Below, in pieces: positions 1 to 11,400 of a stretch of DNA of 64,000 bases; positions within the stretch are counted from its first letter, which is position 1; every line of letters begins with the position of its first letter. Source of the DNA: Orbilia blumenaviensis (lineage: Eukaryota > Ascomycota > Orbiliomycetes > Orbiliales > Orbiliaceae); NCBI GenBank assembly GCA_036872755.1, contig JAVHNS010000010.1, forward strand, positions 372,001 to 436,000, in the 5' to 3' direction. Below the pieces are notes generated by a model. The model had not been told where the DNA came from. It did not search any database and worked only from the letters and a program-made list of their open reading frames with translations. A program made the position numbers and the translations under genes.

Positions 1-3000
1 TTCCAATGTTTGCATACATGGCCGCAAACTTGATATTCAACCAATCCCTTCTGCCAGCTCGTAGCAGTAGGGCGGAACTCTATTCTGATACTCTCGCCCA
101 ACGGTTGGGTATCAATATATAGTATTTGCCCTGCTAAGGACGGTGGACTTTCAATCTGGTTCCAAAAATCCTCAAAACGGAACAAATTTCCAACAACAAC
201 AAACATATGGAAACATTTACCCAGAGGTACGATGCCGATTCCGAATTGCCAAAGTTTTGCAACTTCTCACACATGGCACAATACAGTTCACATTCCAACT
301 GTCCTATTCTGACGTGCTGCAGTCAACATTGGAAAAAATCCTTGGACGGATCGGCGAAACAACAGGGAGACGAAGTCGAAACCCCCCAATATGGCAATTC
401 CGAATGGTCGAAATTCTTCAATCTGTTGGATTTAATTCCGCGAGCCGACACCCAGAGCTGGGAGGTGTGCTGCTAACAAGGCTTATTGGATTTAAGGCTG
501 CCCTGACAAGCACACGAATACTGGATGATTGGCTTTGAGCTTTTCAATTATCACAGCCCGCTGAGCAACATTTGTTGGAATGTTGGAATGACAAACATGG
601 GGATGCTTTCTCTATTTTTGTTTAGATTTATGGCCAGTGTAGGGGAAAGAGTATTCCAATCGTCTGCTGAAAGCTGCAACGTTCCTAGAAGACCCTCTAT
701 GATTGGTATTTGTCAGTTTAAGTAAGAAGTATTAGACATACAAGTTCTTGAGCAAGCCTTGAAGGAAGTGGACAACTGATTCCTACTCAAAAATACCACA
801 CATGTAACACAACCAAAGCTCGGCGACATATGGCTGACAGCTAGACCCAAAACTGCCTCTTCACTAACGAGACCACTCTTCACCAACATTCTAAATGCTA
901 ATTCATCACCAAAATGACCACCTGTTCATCAATAACCGCCCGGTAACGAGACAAAATTCCAGAGGCCCCAAAGTTGTAGATTTTGTCACCGTGTCTCTTT
1001 CCCTCAATGTTTAAGGTTGCATATACAGATTTTGTTATAAGATCTGCCTGCAAGGTATCAACTTCATATGCAATCTCATCCTCATATGGTACTAAGGCGT
1101 CGATCATTTAGCTGAAACATTGTTATACAGCCCCAGATGCGGAATCTGAAGAGGAAAATACACTATATTTAGAATATTTCGCCCTTCCTATGTAAACTCG
1201 AGAAAACCAGGCTGTAGAGGCATAATTGTTGTTAGGCCTACGTATGATCACTCCCCATGTGGTACGGAATCCCATAATTCTTGATTGGTTTCCTGTATGG
1301 CTGAGAGGCTTGTATATCGGTCTTGGATACTTGTATGGTCCGGAATCGTGTTTTCTAGTTTGAAATAATTACTTTCCTTGTTTGCAAAAGTGATGCACGT
1401 CATGTATGATATTCACCATGAGCGTTTAGTTCGCACCAGAGACTCAGATCTGAGTACGAAACAAACATAATATGCGTATTTCAGTATTTTCTTTTTGTAA
1501 TTTTAGGTTAGTGCTGCCTTGCTTGCTTTGGTAGTGTACCGCGTAATGCAATACGTATTCATCTAACCTCGTAGAACTCTCCTTTAGAGAATCTAGGATA
1601 GTTTATGCCCTATGATATTGGCTTGGATGTTAATGCTCTCTCGTTTGGGGGATATCTAGTGACTGTTGATTTAACCTGCAATATAACAAAGCAATCACTA
1701 CCTTGATTAATATATGACTAAGATTCGAAGATTGACGATACCTGGATATTGAATCCTAAAAAATGCTAGGCATGGTTTTGTTGAAATTCAAAGAATGAAT
1801 TTTCTTTGTTTTTTAGAATATAAAAAATAAGTTATAAAAAAAGGGTGTTAGCAAATTAGCGATCGAGGGGCTAGCCGCAAACTCATTTTTCCACTTTTGA
1901 AACTTGATTGTTAGTAGTAAAACTAAGGTTATTCGCCCGGTTTATAGAGCCTCTGTTGGGGATAGTTTGGCTTTAGTATAAGGGGTAGAAATGCAAGTAT
2001 GCACCATCCTAAGCAGGAGGGTTCTAGTTCCGGTGCATAGGCTTCCGGCTGTGAGGGGGCATCACGCCTCTACTGTGCCTCCAGTGCCGCTCCCAGGGTC
2101 GCTGTCGGCAGCAACCCCAAGGTTCCGGGGAAACCACTTAGCTGCCTGGGAATACCAAAGTTTGATAGGTCTTAGCCGTTTCAAAGGGAAATAACAAAAA
2201 TATTATGATATCAGATGAGGTTGGAAAGCTGTGCCTAGACCGATTGTTTTGCTCCACGCCACGGCCGTAGGGTTAACTTTGTTCCTGGCGCTGGTTTGGG
2301 CAATCATTTCCTCCAATTCCAAAACGGGTTTGCAGTTGCGCCTGGGAAATTGTATTTATATGCCCTGTCTCCGCTTGGGGTTATTCGTACCCGCAGAATA
2401 CGGCTGGATACCAAAGCATTTGACAGTACCACCATATCTCAGTACCAACCTGCCTTCTTACCGGATAGAAAGTAAAATCACCGAACCAGAGACCCAAAAT
2501 TGCGCCTTCAGGACCTCGGTAAGTCCCATGGTTACACTGTATTTTGTGCTGTAGTTCCGTCTGGATTTTCGAGCTGGGGTATCTTTAGTCTAAAGACCCC
2601 AGACAAAACCAGAATATCGATTGGTCGAGGCTTTAGCAAAGTGCTAAGAAGGGCTCCTTGGGGCGACCCGACTGAAAAGCTGCCAATGCTTCAATGCGCA
2701 AATCGATACACCCTCCCTTTTGATATACCTTTTGTCATATCCACAGTACATAGGAGCATGGGAGAATCCTATCTCATCCTGGGCCGTCCCTCCCCCTCCC
2801 CCTTCATCCCTTCGTTCATTTCTCTGCTTTACTTGCATACTCTAGCTAGTTGAGTTAACTATGCAGCAATCTCGACTCCTATGGAGCGAGAGCGGGTCCC
2901 AGTCGATGGGTTTTCGGCATTCATAGCCACCATCTCGCCCGTCGGCATCGTCCTTTGCTATTGTTCCCATGAGCCGCCACGATACTATGTTACCCGATCA

Positions 3001-4993
3001 GCAATACTGTCATCCTTAAGCTGATGCGATGGCATCTCAACGTGCGACGCAATTCAAAACCTACTAACATCTCGAGATCATAGCGGAGCCCTATATGCTC
3101 GATCGAATACTGCCCAATTGCCATAGTGTTGACTGTTCCCTGGGACCCGAACAGCTTTCCTGCCATAATCCTGGCCATCACCCTCATCTAACTTTCGCGG
3201 TGCCGAGTCCAGTACCCCTGGACTCAGAACTGGGTTACTCCATCTGTTTCTAACCATCTCGGCATATCGATATAACCACACAAATACATACTTCAAGTCC
3301 ACCAGCAACGTTTTTTGGTTCAGCAAAAACGCCATCACCATAAAGCGCACCATCTTTTCAAAGCGGCCCTATAATCGAGATCAACATCAATTCAAGATCA
3401 GCCCAACGCTATTGAAGCGTTAGCTTTATATAAAAGTGTATGTGTCTTCGCTTGATCTGTGTTTTTCCTTCCAAAAGGGTACTGGAGCACCCTAGACCCT
3501 GGACCCTAGACCTAAGTTCCTTTTACGTGGAAAGGCCCATACCTCTCATATAGGAGACTCTATTACGCTGGTACTTTGCTGACTAAAATAGCTTAAAGTA
3601 GCTACCTGTGATACCCACAACTTACCTGCGGCTAAAGGGGTAAGACTCTCAAAAGCGTCGCGTATAATATTGCGCATTGATACATGAGATATATATCATT
3701 GTGTTGCTGCTGTGGTGGACAAGCTACACAACGCCACACTCTGATTGGCAGGTTTGTGTTGCTGGCTTATGGTGGCCGAGCACTAACGAACTTCTTCCAG
3801 TCACGAGACCCGCTTTGTGTTACCCGAAAAAGCAAACAACACAACAACACAAAATCGTCGCAAGCCGAGCTGGAACAGTCTATTCAAAAATTCCTAGGGC
3901 CGAGCACAGCTGTATTGTGTCTTGGGTCCAATTTGGAATGAAATAAACGAATTTATCACGACAGGAATCCAATTGCAGTCGTGCTTGGTCGAATTAAAAG
4001 GTGTATAGCCTACCCCTGAAATCATAGTCACGTGACCTGTAAAATCGCTGGCGGGAAGGTTCCATATAGAGTTTAAGATTGGGTATTGGGCATCGTTCAC
4101 GAAGGGTTGTCACTGGAAGCTGATATCCCTTGGGGAGTGGATGTATCTCCTACAAAGCCTGGTCGCAAGACAGGTAAGATTCCCTCGCCGGCGTTTGGTT
4201 CCCCTTCCTACTGTCCGGTGCCCTGGAATCGATGTAACGGAGCAGATTGCCCGTCTGCATTATCGCAGGTATCTAAAGCACTTTCGCTTTTGTGCTAGAG
4301 AATCAATGTAATAGATATGACGTGTGCCCAAATGCCTTCCACATATTCAACTGAGCTTCCTTGCCTTTTCTTTGGGTTAGAATGTATTTGTAACTCGCAG
4401 TTTTTCTTTAATATAGATAATCTAAAATATTCAAAAAAAAACAACTTTGAGGACTTGTCAAGTCCACTTCCAAATACATCACTGTAAACGGGGCACGCTC
4501 TAATGGCATGCCGCTGGTCTGATCGGTTGTCTGTATACTTGAACGCATATATATACTGAGAGTGTATAGATATCCGTTCCGAGTATTGGGATCATCGACC
4601 AAGTTCACCTAAAAGACCCCCGTAGCATCAAGACCTCACGGTACAGTCCGTCACGACGTCACCTGTGGGTGGCCCGAGGTTGATCCTATAGGACGACTCT
4701 CCTAGACCATCGGGCGGAAGCCGTTCATTCCTCTTGGTTCTTTTCCCTCGAATATATATATACATATACGCAAACGCAAATCCAGATAGTATTTAGATAC
4801 TATAAAGTCTCTGGGCGGCTGGAACGTTCTGGTTTTAAGGGCCAGGTAATATCGTCGTTCACCCCAGTTTCAGAATTTAAAAGATACCCGTATCTTTTTT
4901 TTTCTTTCGCTTTAACGGTCTTTTTTCTTTTTTCTTTTCTTTCTTTTTTCTCTTTTCCTTTTTTAACCTCATCTCTTTTGTCATTAATCCGAG
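1..4993. other. gene-poor left flank
   Basis: No convincing gene was found. Short open frames at 143-538 (+), 207-476 (+), 898-1107 (-), 2231-2554 (+), 2500-2853 (+) and 3677-3946 (+) show no recognisable domain, no clear splice-linked partner and no consistent codon bias. The stretch contains scattered TA-rich runs, a GTCACGAGACC motif near 3801 that recurs at 9.1-9.3 kb, and a TATA-like run (about 4752-4770) upstream of the alpha-box gene. Decayed coding sequence is possible at 143-1107, where several frames stay open, but nothing identifies it. Confidence 0.6.
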
Positions 4994-7900
4994 ATGACTC
5001 GAATGAAAGAACTGCCGCAGGGAGCATTCTGTATCAAAAGACCCTTCGAAAAGAGTATCCACAAGAAATATCAGTTGGCCTCGCCATCGGATATACGGCT
5101 GAAAAATGGATCCGGGGTGGTAGTGCAAACATCAGCCCCACCGCCACCGGGATATGAAATATGGCGGGGATCCTTGACATCACCTCCAGTTTTACTCCCT
5201 ATTGGTGGCATTACTAATGGCAGGAAAGTCCCTCGTATCCTGTGTAACCACGCTAAGCGCGGCCGTTGGGAGAAATCAGAAGTCAGCTACATATATTTCA
5301 ATGAAGATGGTACTCTTTGTCTAGCAGCGTCTCCCCATTGTATATCATCTAGATTCTTAGCCGGAACCTCCTCTCGATTCAAGCTACCCGTCGTCCGGAA
5401 GAAAACGTTAAATTCTGGTTTCTGGAACCATGGATATCCTAAACTTATCCAACCACTAACAAAATATCCAGCCCATATTCCAAACGAAGTATATCGTAGG
5501 CCAACTGAAAGCAGTCGTAACTTTCGTAGGCGTGAGCGGGAGTTCGAGAAGAGAATCTCCCTATCACAAAATAAGCGCAAGTTTTGCACGGACCCAACAT
5601 ATGTTGTACCTGGTCGAAAGGATTCATACATCGATAACAAGCGTATCGAGGCAGTCGAAGCTTTCAACAAAGAATTCAATTTGGTGTCCGGGACCGGGGC
5701 CCCCGAGTTGAATAGAGCTCCAACACCTGCGCAGACATTCTGGCGGAAGAGAGTTAGCATGAGCCATAAATCTATGGGGCCTTCGAAAGGAAGAGAAATA
5801 GGGAACCATTTCCACGTTGTGATGGATAGGGTCCCTAATCCAGAGGGCATGGTACCTGAGGATGAAGTCATACCAGATACTGGACAGAAGAGGAAGCGAG
5901 AAGATGCGCATGAGAATGAAACACCTAAGAAAAAAAGAGCGGTTAACGCCTGGATCGCATTTAGAAGTAAGTACCCGCCTGGCTCAAAGTCATATACATG
6001 TATTACTTAACTTCAGTCTTGATTAACCTTAATGTTGCTCATTGCGATTCGTCTTAGTGTATCACCAAACATTGTTTCAAGCTAGACATCACCAGTCAGA
6101 AGTGTCTGGCAAAATTAAAGCTATGTATGATAAAATTACAGATGTCGAGAAGGAGAAGTGGTGCAGTGTTGGAAAGGAGTACACGAAAGGGCGGGATTCT
6201 TTCCCTGGTGCATCACGTACCTGGCTTTCTGGAATGATGGCGTCAATTGTGTTAAAGGCGGGATTAAATATGCAAGAGCCTGACGTTGGTATCGGAATGC
6301 CGACGCCGCCGTTGGTTGAGCTTCCGTCAAAAATAAGCCCGAACAGCATTCACACGCCCGAGAATATTACTGAGTCCCAGAAACGTGCCAGAGAAAATGA
6401 GGAACCTGAGTTTGGGAGGGTACCCAAAAAGGCTCGGCTTATCTACGCTACCAAGAAGAGAAGGCTTGGGGAGCCAGTAGAAGCTGTCACAGAGGAGCGC
6501 AGAATAAAGAAGATACGCGTTCTCAAGGTAAGTCGATTTCCTTGGGCATTGCGCGCTATGAAACTAACGGAGCTCCATAGGGTGATGTTAATTACCCGGC
6601 GGGGCCTGAACAACCAGTCGACCCGGCTGCTGATGAGTCCCATTCGTCGATCGATTCAGCAGAAAGTATATTCTCAGAACCAAGAGATAAAGGTTCGCGT
6701 GATAGCAGTCCTGACACAGCCTACGACTCTGACGTGTCGATGGAAGATTTCCTGGTGCTTGAAAATCAAGATATCCTTGAGCTTGAAAAGAAGAGTGAGC
6801 CTGCAAAGGTCACAGATCCCACTGATAATGAGACCAATGAACCTGAGAAAGCTTCGCCCCTCTTTGGAGGTAAGACTAGAGAGCTTCAGAAAATCACAGA
6901 CTCCCTTGGTGGTAGGGCCAGCGAACCTGAAAGAGCCCCACTCCTTCTCAAAACCGAGACTGCTGTGCCGCAGGAAAATTCGGACCCTATTGGCGGCGAA
7001 GGTAGTGGACTGAGAGGGACCACAGATCTTCTCGAAACCGGAATTATTGAGCTTCGGGAAGCAAACCAAATTTATGAAACTGGTGAAATTCCAGATTCCT
7101 TCGATATGGATATTGAGGGGCTCCAAGGAGCACTAAATCCCTTCGAAAATGGATTCATTGAAATCCAAGGCGCTGCAGACTCTTGCGAGAACGGAATTAC
7201 TGAATACCAGAATACCCCATATTCTTTCAAAAATGGAGTTGTTGAACCCCAAGATACGCCAGACACTTTCGACAACGGAACTATTGAAGTTCAAAATACC
7301 CCAACTTCGTTCGAGGATGGGGATATTGAACTTCAAGACGCACCGTGCTATTTCGAAAATGAAGCGATTGAAGTTCAAGATACTCCAGATTCTTTCGAGA
7401 ACAGCGTCTTTGAGCTTCAAGATGCCTCGTATCCCTTCGAAAACAGAATTGGCGAACTTCAGAATACGCCATATCCCTTCGACATTAGGGCCCTTGATCT
7501 TGGATGTATCCCAAATCCTTTCGAAAATGGTATTGTTGGCCTCCAGAAAATGGTCGAACCTGAAAACGAGAACTGGATCGATGAGTTTGACTATGCATCG
7601 AGCATCCTTGAGAATGATATCGGCGAGCCGGAGGGGTTCCTATGTCCTCAAACCAAGACAGTTAGCAAAAAGCTGCCCGTCTATCCAAATCCATTTGAGA
7701 ATATCGGTGGTGATATTCTAGCATTCTGCAACAATACCTCTGCGAATAAAGGTTTCAAGTACAAGAAGCGATTTCGCTTACTTAACAACCTGAATGATCA
7801 AACTACTGGAGGGCATAGTTCCGACAATGATAGGATCCATGGTATTAAGAGAGGGTTTTGCCTTATTGAAAGTACTGATGGTAGACCTCCCGGTCGGTCC

Positions 7901-8461
7901 ATTCGTAAGATTCGAAGGCTCGGGAAAGTCGAGCAGCCTTATGATTTCATGCACAGCGGGATTCTTGACCTTGAGACTAATCCGAGCCTTTTGAGGAGTG
8001 GTATCGATAATGCTGAAATGAATGGATCTGCGTCGGGGGCAGGGGGTTTCCACCGCATATTTTATGAGCCCCAGCAGGACTTGAGTTACTCTGCGAACGA
8101 AGGCGATGAATGTAGGGAGGGCGCTGGTCTTCTTGAAGATTGGAATAAGGGACCTCAGACTGAGCTTGCCCCCCCTGAGAATGGGACTTGTGAGCCTAAG
8201 GAAACCTTCAATCTCCTTGAAAGCGGAAACGGCGAGTCTGGTATGGATATTGACTCTGAGGATGAAGATCCTATTTTCGACAAAGGATTTGATCTCCTTG
8301 AAGGTAGAAGCGTTGGTTCTGAGACGTCACCAAGTAGTTTCGGAAGCGACGACGGTAAACATTATATAAACAAAGAGAGTCAACTAGTTGATATCTTGTC
8401 AAAAAATCGTCAAGGGGTAAGGACTTACGTACCCGGTCGATACAAAGAAAAGCAAGATTAA
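4994..8461 (+). CDS. MAT1-1-1: MAT alpha1-box protein, candidate MAT1-1-1 mating-type transcription factor (unusually long)
   Basis: Three exons are inferred: 4994-5966, 6058-6527 and 6581-8461, giving about 1107 aa. The alpha1 box spans roughly residues 312-372: KKKRAVNAWIAFR ends exon 1, and after splicing MYHQTLFQ, then HHQSEVSGK, then EKEKW and VGKEYTKGRD follow. This fits the family pattern of an N-(F/W)-(M/I)-A-F-R core, a Q-x-(D/E)-(V/I)-S segment, an invariant W and a terminal RD. Alpha-box proteins are nuclear DNA-binding regulators of mating-type genes. The box is interrupted by an intron right after AFR; without this splice the motif is broken, which supports the gene model. The tail (residues about 580-805) holds degenerate ~14-aa repeats of the NGxIELQDTPDSFE type, followed by an acidic, low-complexity end. 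Family members are usually about 300-450 aa, so a 310-aa N-terminal extension and a 730-aa tail are odd. A divergent alpha-box paralogue is the main alternative. The box call is fairly sure; its role as the functional mating gene is inferred. Confidence 0.75.
7141..7550 (+). repeat. in-frame 42-nt (14-aa) tandem repeats in the alpha-box gene
   Basis: About nine to ten degenerate copies of a 14-residue unit lie within exon 3 (residues about 668-805). Typical units read NGVVEPQDTPDTFD, NGTIEVQNTPTSFE and DGDIELQDAPCYFE, always with a hydrophobic-acidic-hydrophobic-Q core and an aromatic residue before the next unit. More decayed copies seem to extend upstream to about 6850. The repeats keep the reading frame, so they are part of the protein rather than an insertion that destroys it. 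Confidence 0.85.
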
Positions 8462-11400
8462 TGGGGATTCGGAAAAGCATACTGCCCACCCCGTAGTCGA
8501 AGACCTAAATCGGAGATTATGTTACTTCCTAGTCTGGACACAAGCTTGAGATTGGTGTGAGCTCACTTACTTCCTACACACTGTATGGATTTCGCTAGCC
8601 TGGCAAATGCCATGACCATCATATATATAGCAGCCTCAGCATAGGAAACGGTTGAAAGGTCCGCTCGAGACCACAAGCCACAAACAGGTTATATATAAAG
8701 TACTTCGAAGTGCTTAGTATCTAAAATAGCTGATTAGTAGGCGTGCCCGCTCGCTGGTCTCGGTACCCGTGACACCACGCGGGTATCCTCACACTATTTG
8801 ATGAGAACTTACTAAGGTAATATTTTTAAATCTATGTGTGCCTACAGTGACTATCGATATATTGGGAGCTCATAATGCTACGTTAAGATGCATCCTCATC
8901 ATAGACACAATTTATGGAGATACATTGTATTTGCTTAGTCAGGCATGCAGACGTGTATCTGTGTGTAGTAGATGTTAAGAATATTGGTTGGGATAGCTTT
9001 AAATCCAGGCGCCGAAGGCAGGGCAGAGGGCGTCCATCGACACCTCTAAGCTATGTCTTAGGTGTTGATGCTGCATATTTTCTACTTTTTGTGCGAGTCC
9101 ATAATCGTTTTCGTTTTGGTCTCGTGACCTTGGTTTGGTCTCGTGACCAGTCTCTGGCCATAAAAGGAAAGATTTGACAAAACAACACAGTGTGTTGTGT
9201 TGTGGCGTCAGCAATGGGCTGTGTTGTTGTGTTGTGGCAACCTGGTCTCGTCCAATGAAACCATGGCAACTCCAAAGTCACGAGACCACAAAAAGAAAAA
9301 GAAAAAAAAATCCAACATCGTCAGGCTGAATGCAGAAATATTAGCACATAAAGCTAGTACCTACGGCTCTGGAGGCATGGGATCAGATACCAGCAAATGG
9401 CTCTATCTACAGAAGTAGAATTGATTATACCTAATGAAGAGGAAGATCAACATAATTTTGAGAGTGAATAAGGGGGCTTATTAGCCGCGCCCAAATCGCT
9501 GACATGCTGGAGTATATTGGTGGAAGGTAGTTGTTAGGCAATGGAGAACTAGAAAAGGGAAGTAGTTAGTGGGAGCACGAAGACAAAAAGAAGAAGAAGT
9601 CGTCACATGGGGAGGGCACGAACGTGGTATATATGGAGTTGTAATAGGGAGAACGCAGGTCGGAGCAACCTATAATTAAGGGTCCCACTTTCCATTAATT
9701 TAAAAAGAAAGAAAAGCCCTCCGTCCTAAAGCTTTTTTGACATTGAAGATTCATCAGGGCCAAGTCTTTACTACATGGCTCATAAGGAGCCAGTCAAGGT
9801 GCTCTCGAATACTACGTCACGTGCTGGCAAGTCTCTTACCTTGTAGCATATCATGATCAGCTGCTTTGAGCTTGTAGTGATTAATGCTTTACCCTAAACA
9901 GAATTTCTGTTTGGCCACAGTTCTCAACAACAGCATTCAGGACAGAATGTTTTTTCTGTCACAGGACAAGAGTATTGATAGTTCTCTACTTGGTCAAATC
10001 AATGGCACGGAGAGGTAAGGGCCAAGTAGTCTTATACAGAGGTCAGAAGGTATGGGAGGGGATAGGTGGGATAGGAAGAGAAGAGAAGAGAAGAGGGAAG
10101 GAGTTGTAGAACGTGGGCTAGTCGTATTTATATTAAATTTCTTTGGCGCAACACGAACGCACTATGTTTATATAAGTGGCCAACGTTCAATCATTTCAAG
10201 TAGATATCTAGATACATAGCTAGTCTTGTACCTAGTCTCGTAGTATTCTTGTACCTTAGCTTAGTACCGCTTTAAAAACATGTATGTAGGAGATATTTAA
10301 GTATATTGAAATAGCATCGGAGCTAAATGCTAGTATATATATACAAATATGATCCGATTGTGAAGAGTTTAGACTACAGTGCCGACATGCCACTCTAATA
10401 CCATTGCATATGCGCATTGCATTGATTCATACTAATTAATTACATCTTGTGATTTTGTTCATTGAAATACTTCTAATTGATTATTCTAGACATCAAACGA
10501 GTGTAGGCCCTCTCTGGACAACTAACTAATCAATCCAGGGGAGGGCATTGCAATTTGAAACCCTGTTAAATGTTTACATAGGTGTCCGTTAGCCTCGATT
10601 GACCAGTCCCAAGGTATCTAGAAAACGTGAGAGTCAAAGGAGTCTCGGTGCAGAAGTATATTCTTAATCCAGAGTGAAGAAGAATTCTAAAATTCATAAG
10701 CTATACATGCATATAGAGACGTTCTTCCGTGGGGACGTTATTCGTGGTTATACCCACACCGATCGATTGTAGCTACGAATTGTTGCATTTTGTGTGGTTC
10801 CACTGTGGGTGTGGTTATGTTGTGCACAACAATCAGCAAAGGGTAGCACTAGCCCGAATTGGCGGGATGAAATGGCCTCATGATAACACGTGACCTTGGT
10901 ATGAGGATAGCACCTGATTACCCATCTAAGGAGCCTTCAAGAGTATGCTACATGTTGCGGCTGGTGGTTCGGATAGGAGGTATGGGCCTGAAGAAGAAAG
11001 AATAAAACGTCAAGGATTCGTTTAACGTCGTTTGGGGTTTGGAAAGCGGTTGAAGGCGGCGGGAAAGGATATCAACGATACCGGGCGGGCATATCTGAGA
11101 TTGGTAGGCAGACCCCAGCACTTATCCAGATAAAACCACTGTGGGTCGGTCCATGCACTGTGAACAAAGCTTGCATCGCAGACTTCAATGCGATAATTTA
11201 GGTTGATAATACCCTACGGGATGAGGGACATCAGTTGCATAACCAGTCAAGAATGCCAGAAACACCCGTCAACCTCAAGGATTTATCGCTGGACCTTTCG
11301 TTTAGCTTACGAGAGAAAGTGAACAGTTTAACCAACAGCCTAGCCGGTCCTCGATGTTCTATAACATGCGTATATAGAGCATGGAGGGGCTATTTTCGGA

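Noticed and set aside
2231..2554. 107-codon frame with a hydrophobic start resembling a secreted protein
   Set aside because: No family match, overlaps another open frame, and no splice-linked continuation; signal-like start may be chance.
5287..5871. 194-codon open frame on the minus strand
   Set aside because: Antisense shadow of exon 1 of the alpha-box gene; the sense frame carries a recognisable domain and this one does not.
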